This document shows positions 33,645-42,831 of a stretch of 64,000 nt of DNA, one piece after another (positions within the stretch are counted from its first letter, which is position 1; every line of letters begins with the position of its first letter). The stretch lies in the NCBI GenBank assembly GCA_964451925.1, contig CAYVKA010000018.1, positions 10,087 to 74,086 on the forward strand, given 5' to 3'. This DNA is from Nevskia sp964451925 (lineage in GTDB: Bacteria > Pseudomonadota > Gammaproteobacteria > Nevskiales > Nevskiaceae). Below the pieces are notes generated by a model. The model had not been told where the DNA came from. It was given only the letters and a program-made list of their open reading frames with translations, and did no database searches. The position numbers were made by a program, and so were the translations under genes.

Positions 33645-34601
33645 TCACCGCCAAGCGGCCCCCAACGCCCACAGCACCGCATAGCCGCATGACAGCAGCG
33701 AAGCACGCGCGCTCATCGGCTTGAGCCGGCGGGGATCGTCGCCCAGCAGCACCGCATGACCGATCGCAAGGGCAAACGGCAGGGTCAGCAGCGGCAGGAG
33801 CGAAGCCGGTCGTGCCGTGTGAAGCCAAAGCCCGACCGGTGCCGCATAAGCCAGTGCGCTGAGCAGCGTGAAGCGCACCCGGGTCCAAAACGGACCGAAA
33901 CGCACCGTCCCCGTGCGCCAGCCTTTCAGTGCGTCGAAAGTATCGTCGCGCAGGTCGTCGATGAGCAGCACGTTGGTCACCAGCGCCCCTGCCGGCAGGC
34001 CCCACGCCGCCAGATCCGCATAGGGCAGCCGCAGGAATCCCTCCCAGCTGCCGGTCACGGCTTGCGCCGCAACCGCCTGGGCGTAGTAGGCCCCGGCCAC
34101 CGCGACAAAACCGAACATGACAAAAAATACGGGTTCGGCCAGCCCGGTGCGGCAGTATCGCCAGGGACTCGCCGAATAAAGCAGGCTCGCCGCCACGCCC
34201 AGCAAGCCCAGCACCACGGCCGGCCATCCGCAGAGCGTCACCAGCGGCAGCCCGCATGCGAGCGCTCCAGCCAAGCAGACGGTGGCGGCCGCGCGCACCT
34301 GGGCAAGCGTCAGGCGCCCATCGGCCAGGGCCTGCAGCAACTCCGGATGCTCCGCGACATGCGGATGCCGGCGCAGCAGCTCATGGTTATCGACCAGTAC
34401 TCCGGCGGTGTGAACCAACCAGCTGCCGGCGAACGCCAGGGCGAGCACACCAGGCCGGAACACCTGCTCACGACATGCCAGGCCGGCCGCGATGGCAACA
34501 GGGACCGTGGCTGTGGGCAGAGTGTGGCTGGGGTAGAGCAGCAGAGGCAGCCAGAATCCGCGCCTGGCACCACCTGGCGGCGCCGCTCCGGTATCAATCA
34601 A
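33645..34601 (-). CDS. UbiA-family prenyltransferase (MenA-like)
   Basis: 318 residues, about nine membrane helices. The second Asp-rich motif is well kept (LLIDDLRDDTFDALKGWRTG, then TVRFG near residue 220), the signature of MenA-type enzymes. The first motif is unusual: VDNHELLRRHP near residue 70 in place of ND-x3-D. It would attach a polyprenyl chain to an aromatic acceptor at the inner membrane. No other menaquinone gene is near, so the acceptor is open. It follows the small membrane protein gene after three bases, on the same strand. Confidence 0.85.
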   Translation of the reverse strand: MIDTGAAPPGGARRGFWLPLLLYPSHTLPTATVPVAIAAGLACREQVFRPGVLALAFAGSWLVHTAGVLVDNHELLRRHPHVAEHPELLQALADGRLTLAQVRAAATVCLAGALACGLPLVTLCGWPAVVLGLLGVAASLLYSASPWRYCRTGLAEPVFFVMFGFVAVAGAYYAQAVAAQAVTGSWEGFLRLPYADLAAWGLPAGALVTNVLLIDDLRDDTFDALKGWRTGTVRFGPFWTRVRFTLLSALAYAAPVGLWLHTARPASLLPLLTLPFALAIGHAVLLGDDPRRLKPMSARASLLSCGYAVLWALGAAWR

Positions 34602-34604
34602 CGG

Positions 34605-35219
34605 TCAACCCTTCTGCGGCGGCCCGATACGGCGCACGGCATAGCCGACGCAGGCGCGCGCCAGCGGCAGCAAGGCGAAATACAACGCGCCGGCGCCGAG
34701 CGCGATCTGCGGCTGCTCGGCAAACAGGCCGCTGCCCCTGAAGCCGGCCGCGGCGATCACGTCCGCCGTCACGCCCAGCGGCGGGAAGCGGAGCACCTGC
34801 ACGGAAAGCCCGATGGTCACGACGTAGCAGGCGGCGTTCACCATCCAGGCGATGCGCGCCGTCTTGAGCCTCTGCGCCGTCGGTGAACGCGCCATGGTCC
34901 AGATCGCCAGCAGCTTGCCCGCGCTCAGCCAGGCGAAGGGCTTGAGCATCCACCAGGCGTGCTCCTCGTAGGCCATGATGCTGATCAGCCCGAGATACAC
35001 CGCCACCAGCATCACCAGGATCAGGCTGCGGATGGCGCGCGAGCCCTCGCTGAACAGCACTTCCGCATAGAAGCCGCCCGCATGGATCATGAAAAACTCC
35101 AGCAGCAGCGTCATGGCGCAGCGCTCCACCCACTCGACGCCGGTCACATCGGGGCGCAGCCACACCAGCAGGAAGCCGGCGGAGCTGAGCAGGTCCAGAA
35201 AGGCGGCGAGCAAAGGCAT
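34605..35219 (-). CDS. Unknown membrane protein paired with the prenyltransferase
   Basis: 204 residues from the ATG giving MPLLAAFLDLLSSAGFLLVW; the longer upstream frame reads through the S53 flank and is not used. About five to six membrane segments with a Trp/His-rich loop (IMAYEEHAWWMLKPFAWL). I do not recognise the family. Its stop is three bases from the UbiA-like start, so the two are almost certainly one transcript and may share a substrate or complex. Confidence 0.65.
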   Translation of the reverse strand: MPLLAAFLDLLSSAGFLLVWLRPDVTGVEWVERCAMTLLLEFFMIHAGGFYAEVLFSEGSRAIRSLILVMLVAVYLGLISIMAYEEHAWWMLKPFAWLSAGKLLAIWTMARSPTAQRLKTARIAWMVNAACYVVTIGLSVQVLRFPPLGVTADVIAAAGFRGSGLFAEQPQIALGAGALYFALLPLARACVGYAVRRIGPPQKG

Positions 35220-35410
35220 GACTGGAGTGTGCGGTTGCGAAGATGCCGCCGCCAGTCTATCGGGTCTTGGCGTCGCGGGGGCCTGCGGCTGCGGCGGACC
35301 GCCCAGCTGCCATGACTGGATTCTTCGTTCCGCCCAGTGATGAGCGGATGGGAAGCAAGGCCGCCGAACCGTCGCCCGGCACGGCGTTCCGGCAGCCCGC
35401 CGCCCCGGCC

Positions 35411-36952
35411 CTAGCCGCTTTTCCCCAGCGCCTGCGCCAGCGCGGCGCCGTTGGGCGAGCCCAGGCCGGTGCAGGCGTCCCAGCCCGGCCCGGCGTCGTA
35501 GTGGCCGTTGTTGCCGATGACGATGTCGCGGAAGGCGGTGGCGCCGAGCGGGTACAGCAGCGGATTGGCGAAGCCCAGCGGCTTGCCGCGCATCTGGTTG
35601 AGACGCGCCACCAGGGCGGCCCACAGCGGCGCCACCGCGCTGGTGCCGCCGATGACGCTGTCCTGGCCGTCGACGCGCACCTGGTAGCCGGTGGCGGGGT
35701 CGGCATCGCCCGCCACGTCCGGCACGCCGCGGCCGGCGAACTGCATTTCCGGCTGCGGCGGCACGCCGGCCTGCTTCTGGTAATCCGGCAGCGCGAAGTA
35801 CTTGCTGACGCCGCCGCCGGTGGCGCCGGCGTTGCCGGGCAGATCGTTCCACACCCGTTCCGAGGTGATGGCGCCGCCGCCGGCCTGCAGGCGCGTGCCG
35901 CCGCAGCTCAGCACCCAGGGGCTGGAAGCGGGGAAGTCGACATGCAGCTTGCGGTCGCCGACACCGTCGTCGGCGCCGTTGTCGCCGCAGGCCACCGTGA
36001 CGGTGACGCCCAGCGAAGCCGCATCCTGCAGCGCCGCGTTCATCGCGTCGCGCGCCTGCGCGGTCCAGCTGTCCTCGGGGCCGCCCCAGCTGATCGAGAG
36101 GATGCCGGGCTGGTTGGCGCTGTCGTGCACCGCCTGGGCGATGGCATCGTGGAAGCCCTGATCGGTGTTGGGCGCGAAATACAGCACCAGCCTCGCGCCG
36201 GGGGCGATGGCCCCGGCCACTTCGAGGTCCAGCATCACCTCGCCGTCGGCATCGCCGCCCGGCTGGTTGGTGCCGCCATCGACCGATACCACGCTCACGG
36301 CCGGTGCGCCGGCCAGGCCCAGGCCCTGGAAATAGGTGTCCAGATCGCCGCTGCTGTAGCCGCCGCCCAGCTCGATCAGGGCGATGGTCTGCCCGGCGCC
36401 GTTGATGCCACCGTCGGGGAACACGTACAGGTCCGCCACCTGCAGCGGCGTGAAGCTGCCGTCGGCGCCGGTGGCGCGCGGCAGGCGCCGGAACTGCGGC
36501 TTGGCGGCGGGCCGGTCGTCCAGGCCCAGCACGGCCATGACGCAGGGGTGCACGTCTTCCGGCAGGCTCACCGGGCCGCTGCGGCAGCGCAGGCGGCGGC
36601 CGTGCTGCTCGTAGTGCGCGAGTTCCACGCCGAAGGCGCGCTGCATCGCGGCGGCAGTGCCGCTGAGGCGCACGGTGCGCGCGGCGGCATCATGCGCCGC
36701 CAACTGCAGGCCGTGGCCGGCGGCGAAGGCGGCCACCGCCTGCAGGTCGTGCGGCGCCGCGCCATGGTGCAGCGCGTGCTCGTGGCGCGATAGCGGCGCC
36801 CCGGCGCGCGGCACCGGTTCTGGCGTGGTGCGGCGGCGCAGCACCAGCGTGACCTGCAGATGCTCATGCCCGTCCACCGGGCCGATGTGGTGCGCGCCCT
36901 GCGGCGGCAGCCGCTCGCTGCCGGCGACAGCCTTCCTGGCGTTCTGGCTCAT
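35411..36952 (-). CDS. S53 peptidase (kumamolisin/sedolisin type)
   Basis: 513 residues from an ATG preceded by AAGGAGAGCCGT; an ATG six codons earlier would absorb this site. An activation prodomain (about 10-170, with LSGTAAAMQRAFGVELAHYE) precedes the catalytic domain. Glu/Asp lie in DGEVMLDLEV, the oxyanion Asp in ACGDNGADDG, the nucleophile Ser in GGTSAVAPLWAAL, and the Ca site in DIVIGNNG plus GWDACTGLGSPNG. All key residues are present, so an active acid serine-carboxyl peptidase is expected. No signal peptide is visible, which is odd for this mostly secreted family. Confidence 0.9.
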   Translation of the reverse strand: MSQNARKAVAGSERLPPQGAHHIGPVDGHEHLQVTLVLRRRTTPEPVPRAGAPLSRHEHALHHGAAPHDLQAVAAFAAGHGLQLAAHDAAARTVRLSGTAAAMQRAFGVELAHYEQHGRRLRCRSGPVSLPEDVHPCVMAVLGLDDRPAAKPQFRRLPRATGADGSFTPLQVADLYVFPDGGINGAGQTIALIELGGGYSSGDLDTYFQGLGLAGAPAVSVVSVDGGTNQPGGDADGEVMLDLEVAGAIAPGARLVLYFAPNTDQGFHDAIAQAVHDSANQPGILSISWGGPEDSWTAQARDAMNAALQDAASLGVTVTVACGDNGADDGVGDRKLHVDFPASSPWVLSCGGTRLQAGGGAITSERVWNDLPGNAGATGGGVSKYFALPDYQKQAGVPPQPEMQFAGRGVPDVAGDADPATGYQVRVDGQDSVIGGTSAVAPLWAALVARLNQMRGKPLGFANPLLYPLGATAFRDIVIGNNGHYDAGPGWDACTGLGSPNGAALAQALGKSG

Positions 36953-37052
36953 ACGGCTCTCCTTGTCCATGGACCCCGGCGCATAGACCCGCCGCGCGCG
37001 GCAAAGTTGCGCCGGGCGCGCGGCGCACGGCGCACGGCGCCCGGGCTGGGAG

Positions 37053-37550
37053 TTACCTGGGGATGCGCAGCACCTGGCCGGGGTAGATCTTGTCCGGGCT
37101 CTTCAGCATCGGCTTGTTGGCCTCGAAAATTTGCGGATACTTGTTGGCGTCGCCGTAATGCTGCTTGGCGATCTTCGACAGGTTGTCGCCCGCCACCACG
37201 GTATAGAACACCGCCTCGGTCTGGCCCGGCGGCTCCTTGGCCGGGTCCACCACCTCCGGCGCGGCCGCCGCGGTGCTGGTGCCACCGGCGCCGGCACCCT
37301 CGCTGATGTTCAACTTGTCCACCACCTGGTCGACGCCGCTGAGGTTGCCGACGGCGAGGATCGCCTTCTCCTTCTCCGCCTGGTCCGGCACGTTGCCGAA
37401 CAGGATGCAGGTCTTGCCGTCCCAGGAAATGAACAGCTTGTCGATCTTCAGGTTCAGCGCCTTGATGTGCTCGATCAGGCTTTCCGCGGTCACCGGCTTG
37501 CCGCCCGCCAACGCTTCCCCGGTCGATTTGATGAAACTGAACAGACCCAT
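37053..37550 (-). CDS. BON/LysM-domain protein (YgaU/Kbp type)
   Basis: 165 residues. N-terminal MGLFSFIKSTGEAL and a BON domain (about 20-85) are followed by an Ala-rich linker and a C-terminal LysM domain: FYTVVAGDNLSKIAKQHYGD, then PDKIYPGQVLRIP. This is the YgaU/Kbp layout, a cytoplasmic potassium-binding stress protein in E. coli. The close match in order and length supports the same class. It is divergent from the L,D-transpeptidase gene. Confidence 0.88.
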   Translation of the reverse strand: MGLFSFIKSTGEALAGGKPVTAESLIEHIKALNLKIDKLFISWDGKTCILFGNVPDQAEKEKAILAVGNLSGVDQVVDKLNISEGAGAGGTSTAAAAPEVVDPAKEPPGQTEAVFYTVVAGDNLSKIAKQHYGDANKYPQIFEANKPMLKSPDKIYPGQVLRIPR

Positions 37551-37697
37551 GGCACGATCTCCTTGTGGTGGTTGCGATGCCGCTTCAGCTTAGCCCATCG
37601 GAGATGACCGCCCGGCGTCAGGCGTCAACGATCACCGCGCCCTTCGGCCTTGCGCTGCATCAAGGTGCCGCGCTCCGGATGGGTTAGATTGTGGCGC

Positions 37698-39380
37698 ATG
37701 AATTGGCCTCCCCTGATCAGGACACTGCTCCTTGCGGCATTGACCGCGGCCGTTCCGGCCTGGGCGGGCGATGACGGCTTTTCCGCGCGTATCGATGAGG
37801 TGCTTGGCGCGGCGGATCATCCCGATCTGCACAACCATGACCTGCACCCGGAGCAGGATGTGTTGCGCGCGCTGTATGCGCAGCGCGGGGACGCTCCGCT
37901 GTGGCAGCAGTCCGGCGCAGCCAGTGCGCCGGCACAGCGCCTGCTGCGGGTGCTGCAGAACGCCGCCGACTACGGGCTGGAGCCGGCTGACTACGAGCCG
38001 GACCTGCTGGCGCACAAGCTGGCCGAGCTGCAATCGGACTCCACCGCGACGGCCGCCTCCTGGGCGGACTGGGATGTCGCGCTGTCCACCGCCGCGCTCA
38101 GGTTCGTCAGGCAACTGCACTACGGCCGCATCGATCCGCATCAGGCGGGATTCGACCTGGACCAGCCGCGCGCGGCGCTCGACCTGCCGGCGACGCTGAC
38201 GCAGCTTGCCGCTGCGGACGATCCGGCGGCATCCCTGGCGGCGATCGAGCCGCGCTTCCACCATTACCAGCTGCTGAAGGCCGCTTTGGCCAGGTACCGG
38301 CAACTCGCCGCCGATCCCGGCTTGACGGCGCTGCCGGATTTCGCCGGCAGGTCGGTGAAACCGGGAGAGGCCTACGCCGGCGCGGCGGACTTGCGCCGGC
38401 GGCTGGCGCTGCTGGGCGACCTGCCGGACCCGGCTGCCGCGGCCGCCGCCACGGACGACGCACTCCTCGATCAGTCGCTGGTGCAGGGCCTGACGAGCTT
38501 TCAGCAACGACACGGACTGCAGGCTGACGGCGTGCTCGGCAAAGCCACGCTGCAAGCGCTGAACATGCCGCTGGCATTCCGCGTGCGGCAGATCGAGCTA
38601 ACGCTCGAACGCTGGCGCTGGCTGCCGGACCTCGCGCCGCCGTGGATCGCCGTCAACATTCCGCAGTACCGCCTGTTCGCCTTCACCTCAGACAGCGACC
38701 AGGAGCAGGGCATGCTGAACATGGAAGTGGTGGTCGGGCAGGACTTTCCCGAAAAGCGCACCCCGGTGTTTCTGGGCAAGGTGCAGTACGTAGTGTTCCG
38801 CCCTTACTGGGACGTGCCCTACAGCATCACCCAGCGCGAAATCCTGCCGATGATCCGCAGCGAGCCCGGCTACCTGAAACGCACCCACATGGAACTGGTG
38901 CAGGGGCCAAGCGACGACTCACCGGTGGTGCCGGCAACACCCCAGAACATCGCGCTGCTCGGCAGCGGCAAGGTGCGCCTGCGGCAGCAGCCGGGGCCGG
39001 ACAACGCGCTGGGCGAGATCAAGTTCATGCTGCCCAACCGCTATAACGTCTATCTGCACTCGACCCCGGCGCAGGAGCTGTTCACCAGGGCGAAACGCGC
39101 CTTCAGCCATGGCTGCATCCGTGTCAGCGACCCGCAGGGCCTGGCCGCGTTCGTGCTGCGCAACGCTCCGGGGGAGTGGACCGCGGAGACCATCGCGGCG
39201 GCGATGAACGGCGCCCCCAATCAACGGGTGACGCTCAAGCAGCCGGTGCAGGTGATGATCCTGTATGGCACGGTGATGGCGACGGAATCCGGCCGCGTCT
39301 ACTTCCTCGACGACCTCTACGGCCACGACCGCAATCTGGAACAGTTGCTGGGTCTGGCGCCGATCGCCGCCGCGCGCTGA
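37698..39380 (+). CDS. L,D-transpeptidase (YcbB/LdtD type)
   Basis: 560 residues, signal peptide ending AVPAWAG; the start at 37698 is chosen over an upstream frame because it begins this signal. A scaffold region (about 25-240) leads to a peptidoglycan-binding domain (LVQGLTSFQQRHGLQADGVL, then GKATLQALNMPL). The YkuD catalytic domain follows, with HSTPAQELF and the nucleophile Cys near residue 473 in SHGCIRVSDP. It would form 3-3 cross-links in the periplasm. The DUF882/YcbK gene lies next to it, as in E. coli, but convergent here. Confidence 0.92.
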   Translation: MNWPPLIRTLLLAALTAAVPAWAGDDGFSARIDEVLGAADHPDLHNHDLHPEQDVLRALYAQRGDAPLWQQSGAASAPAQRLLRVLQNAADYGLEPADYEPDLLAHKLAELQSDSTATAASWADWDVALSTAALRFVRQLHYGRIDPHQAGFDLDQPRAALDLPATLTQLAAADDPAASLAAIEPRFHHYQLLKAALARYRQLAADPGLTALPDFAGRSVKPGEAYAGAADLRRRLALLGDLPDPAAAAAATDDALLDQSLVQGLTSFQQRHGLQADGVLGKATLQALNMPLAFRVRQIELTLERWRWLPDLAPPWIAVNIPQYRLFAFTSDSDQEQGMLNMEVVVGQDFPEKRTPVFLGKVQYVVFRPYWDVPYSITQREILPMIRSEPGYLKRTHMELVQGPSDDSPVVPATPQNIALLGSGKVRLRQQPGPDNALGEIKFMLPNRYNVYLHSTPAQELFTRAKRAFSHGCIRVSDPQGLAAFVLRNAPGEWTAETIAAAMNGAPNQRVTLKQPVQVMILYGTVMATESGRVYFLDDLYGHDRNLEQLLGLAPIAAAR

Positions 39381-39409
39381 GCGGCCGGCGCCGCTCCATG
39401 CCGCTCAGC
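39376..39409. terminator. Stem overlapping both stop codons of the convergent pair
   Basis: GCTGAGCGG (39376-39384) pairs perfectly with CCGCTCAGC (39401-39409) around a 16-base loop. Each arm contains one gene's stop codon (39378-39380 on the plus strand; 39405-39407 on the minus strand). There is no T-run, so a shared weak terminator or RNA-end stabiliser is likely. Confidence 0.45.
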
Positions 39410-39977
39410 CCTGCCAGAACCTGACGCGGCCGGTGTCGACGTGCACGAAGTCGGAGGCGGGATAGAAACCGACGCCGCCGCCCTGCAGGTCCATCGCCAG
39501 CTGATGCAGCCTGGCGGTGGGAAAGCCGGTCATGCGGATGTCGATGGCGCGGCCCTCCAGGTGCAGGCTATGGGTGGCGACTCCGGACGAGCGCTCGTGC
39601 AGCGCCGCGTTGGTCGCCGGCGAGCGGTAGCCGGAAATCACCTCGAACCGCCCTTCATGATCGGCCTGCAGCTGCAGGGCGTACAGGATGTCGAGGAGCT
39701 TCGGATCGATCGGATGGACATCGCCGCTGCGGAAATCGCGCAGGAAATGGTTCACCTGCGCCAGCGCGTCGGCCTGGTAAACGCCGCCGCAGCAATAGCT
39801 GACGGCCAGGCTTTCGCCGGTGTGCGTGTGCACCAGGGATAGCGAGCGCACATCCGGCGGCAGGGCCCGGGCGATGCCGGCCGGCACCGCGGCGGCGCCG
39901 GCACAGCCCGCCAGCTGCTTCAGGAAGGCACGGCGCGACGGCCGCAGTAGGGGGTACCGGTCGAAGCGGTTGGACAT
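39405..39977 (-). CDS. DUF882/YcbK-type peptidase with a Tat signal
   Basis: 190 residues. Twin-arginine motif SRRAFLKQLAG, then a signal ending near PAGIARAL. The catalytic domain has the M15-type zinc pattern: VISGYRSPATNAALHERSSG, HSLHLEGRAIDIRM and a final DFVHVDTGRVRFW. It is a likely periplasmic peptidoglycan hydrolase or a zinc-binding relative. It converges on the L,D-transpeptidase gene, the same partnership as in E. coli. Confidence 0.9.
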   Translation of the reverse strand: MSNRFDRYPLLRPSRRAFLKQLAGCAGAAAVPAGIARALPPDVRSLSLVHTHTGESLAVSYCCGGVYQADALAQVNHFLRDFRSGDVHPIDPKLLDILYALQLQADHEGRFEVISGYRSPATNAALHERSSGVATHSLHLEGRAIDIRMTGFPTARLHQLAMDLQGGGVGFYPASDFVHVDTGRVRFWQG

Positions 39978-40180
39978 GGCGCGTCTGCAACAGCGGAGTT
40001 GGGTCGATCTTAACGGAGTTCGGCTGATGTCGAGCTTGAGGTCCGACCCGGCTTCACGTCACACACCCTGATGAATAACCCAGAGACAGCCGATGGAAAA
40101 GCACGGCGCGACGAACGGCCGCCACGGGCGCCCGCGTGGACGCGCAGCCTGCCCGCGGCCTGCCCACAGCCTGGCAGGAG

Positions 40181-40208
40181 GCGGCCGGTGGCCGCAGTCA
40201 CCGGCCGC
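40181..40208 (-). terminator. GC-rich hairpin after ilvD
   Basis: GCGGCCGGTG (40181-40190) and CACCGGCCGC (40199-40208) form a perfect 10-bp stem with an 8-base loop, 19 bases after the ilvD stop. No T-run follows on the minus strand. The rest of the 250-base gap 39978-40227 shows nothing else. Confidence 0.5.
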
Positions 40209-40227
40209 CGGCCTTGCCGCCGGGGTA

Positions 40228-41907
40228 TTACGCGCCGTCGGTGACCGCGCCCTTGCTGGCGCTGCTCACCAGGCGCGAGTACTTGGCCAGCACGCCGCTG
40301 GTGTAGCGCGGCGCGGGCTGCTTCCACTGCGCGCGGCGCCGGGCCAGTTCCTCGTCGGAAACGTTGACCTGGATCAGCAGCTTGTGCGCGTCGATGGTGA
40401 CGGAGTCGCCCTCGTGGACCAGCGCCAGATTGCCGCCGTCGAACGCTTCCGGGGCGACGTGGCCGACCACCATGCCCCAGGTGCCGCCGGAGAAACGGCC
40501 GTCGGTGATCAGGCCGACGCTGTCGCCGAAGCCCTTGCCGATCAGGGCCGAGGTCGGCGCCAGCATTTCGCGCATGCCGGGGCCGCCGCGCGGGCCTTCA
40601 TAGCGGATCACCAGCACATCGCCGTGGCGGATCTGGTCGGCGAGGATGGCCTTCATCGCCGCGTCCTCGGAGTCGAACACGCGCGCCGGGCCGGTGATGG
40701 CCGGGTTCTTCAGACCGGTGATCTTGGCGACGCAGCCCTCGGGGGCCAGGTTGCCCTTGAGGATGGCCAGGTGGCCGTGGGCATACAGCGGCTTGTCGAT
40801 GGGACGGATCACGTCCTGGTCGGCGCGCGGCTGCGCCGGCACATCGCGCAGCACCTCGGCGATGGTCTCGCCGGTGATGGTCAGGCAGTCGCCGTGCAGC
40901 AGGCCGGCCTCGAGCAGGATCTTCATCACCTGCGGAATGCCGCCGGCGCGGTGCAGATCGGTGGCGACGTACTTGCCGGAGGGCTTGAGGTCGCACAGCA
41001 CCGGCACCTTCTGGCGGATGCGCTCGAAGTCGTCGATGGTCCAGGGCACGCCGGCGGCGTGGGCGATGGCCAGCAGGTGCAGCACGGCGTTGGTGGAGCC
41101 GCCGGTGGCCATCACCACCGCCACCGCGTTCTCCAGGCTGTTGCGGGTGACGATGTCACGCGGCAGGATCTGCTTGTGGATGGCGCCGACCAGGGCCTGG
41201 GCCGAAGCGGCCACGGAATCGCCCTTCTCCGGGTCCGGGTTGGCCATGGTGGAGGACGAGGGCAGCGACAGGCCCAGTGCCTCGATGGCGCTGGACATGG
41301 TGTTGGCGGTGTACATGCCGCCGCAGGCGCCGAAGCTGGGGCAGGCGTTCTTCTCGATGCCGTCGAAGTCTTCCTTGCTCATCTTGCCGGCGGTGAAGGC
41401 CCCCACCGCCTCGAACGGCGAGACGATGGTCAGGGCCTGGCCCTTCCAGTTGCCGGGCTTGATGGTGCCGCCGTAGCAGAAGATGGCGGGGATGTTCATG
41501 CGCAGCATGGCCAGCATGGCGCCGGGCATGTTCTTGTCGCAGCCGCCGATGACCAGCACGCCGTCCATGAACTGCGATTGCACCGCGGTCTCGATGGCGT
41601 CGGCGATGACCTCGCGCGACACCAGCGAGAACTTCATGCCCTCGGTGCCCATGGCAATGCCGTCGGTGACCGTGGGGAAGCCGAAGGTCTGCGGCATGGC
41701 CCCGGCCTCGCGCAGCCCGGCCTCGGCGCGCGCTGCAAGCGGGCCGATGCCGGCGTTGCACGGATTCATGGTGGAGTGGCCGTTGGCGACGCCGACGATG
41801 GGCTTGTCGAAGTCGGCGTCGGTGAAGCCGACCGCGCGCAGCATGGCGCGGTTGGGGGAACGGGACACGCCTTCGGTGATCGTCCGGCTGCGGCGGTTGT
41901 CGCTCAT
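40228..41907 (-). CDS. ilvD: Dihydroxy-acid dehydratase
   Basis: 559 residues from the ATG at 41907 (MSDNRRSRTITEGVSRSPNR); the upstream extension crosses the terminator hairpin. The iron-sulfur cysteines are in STMNPCNAGI, VIGGCDKNMPGAML and FGACGGMYTANTMSS, all characteristic of IlvD. It dehydrates dihydroxy acids in the last shared step of valine, isoleucine and pantothenate synthesis. It is alone: no other ilv gene is near. The intrinsic terminator ends about 17 bases upstream of its start. Confidence 0.96.
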   Translation of the reverse strand: MSDNRRSRTITEGVSRSPNRAMLRAVGFTDADFDKPIVGVANGHSTMNPCNAGIGPLAARAEAGLREAGAMPQTFGFPTVTDGIAMGTEGMKFSLVSREVIADAIETAVQSQFMDGVLVIGGCDKNMPGAMLAMLRMNIPAIFCYGGTIKPGNWKGQALTIVSPFEAVGAFTAGKMSKEDFDGIEKNACPSFGACGGMYTANTMSSAIEALGLSLPSSSTMANPDPEKGDSVAASAQALVGAIHKQILPRDIVTRNSLENAVAVVMATGGSTNAVLHLLAIAHAAGVPWTIDDFERIRQKVPVLCDLKPSGKYVATDLHRAGGIPQVMKILLEAGLLHGDCLTITGETIAEVLRDVPAQPRADQDVIRPIDKPLYAHGHLAILKGNLAPEGCVAKITGLKNPAITGPARVFDSEDAAMKAILADQIRHGDVLVIRYEGPRGGPGMREMLAPTSALIGKGFGDSVGLITDGRFSGGTWGMVVGHVAPEAFDGGNLALVHEGDSVTIDAHKLLIQVNVSDEELARRRAQWKQPAPRYTSGVLAKYSRLVSSASKGAVTDGA

Positions 41908-41923
41908 CGTCACTGGTCCTTGC

Positions 41924-41953
41924 AAATAAAAAGGCCCCGCTAGGTGCGGGGCC
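41924..41953 (-). terminator. Intrinsic terminator between the peroxiredoxin gene and ilvD
   Basis: GGCCCCGC (41933-41940) pairs with GCGGGGCC (41946-41953) over a 5-base loop. On the minus strand the stem is followed by TTTTTATTT, a strong rho-independent signal. It lies 82 bases after the peroxiredoxin stop and 17 bases before the ilvD ATG. A second dyad, TTTAGG-C-CCTAAA, lies at 41959-41971. Confidence 0.78.
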
Positions 41954-42035
41954 CGTATTTTAGGCCCTAAAGACAATCGTTGCTGCCGTTGCCCCCGTGC
42001 AAGCGGAGGAACCTGCAAACAACCGCCAATTGACG

Positions 42036-42668
<633 letters not shown>

Positions 42669-42680
42669 GGTTCCTCCGGT

Positions 42681-42818
42681 GGGCAGGTTGCCCGCTTGTT
42701 TGAACAGCCCGGCCGCGGATGGCCGGTGGCCAGGGCAGGATGCCCGTTTGTCTTGCACCATCCGGCCGATGCAAGGCCGGGCGGCCTGGGCAGGACGCCC
42801 TCTATCATGCCCGCTTGT
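42681..42818. repeat. Three GGGCAGG-TGCCCG-TTGT repeats in the peroxiredoxin leader
   Basis: GGGCAGGTTGCCCGCTTGT (42681-42699), GGGCAGGATGCCCGTTTGT (42733-42751) and a split copy, GGGCAGGACGCCC (42788-42800) plus ATGCCCGCTTGT (42807-42818). Starts are 52 and 55 bases apart, about five helical turns. Each can form a small hairpin. They fill the gap between the peroxiredoxin start and the MATE gene stop. Confidence 0.6.
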
Positions 42819-42831
42819 TACAACTTATCAA
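42804..42831 (-). promoter_or_regulatory. Possible peroxiredoxin promoter
   Basis: On the minus strand TTGATA (42831-42826) and CATGAT (42809-42804) are separated by 16 bases. The -35 overlaps the MATE stop codon. The predicted start gives a leader of about 130 bases containing the repeats. Confidence 0.35.

Noticed and set aside
41957..41985. ilvD promoter with TAAAAT at 41957-41962 on the minus strand
   Set aside because: The -10 is good but nothing near the right distance resembles a -35 hexamer.
42681..42818. CRISPR or tandem satellite
   Set aside because: Only three imperfect copies with no unique spacer set of constant length.
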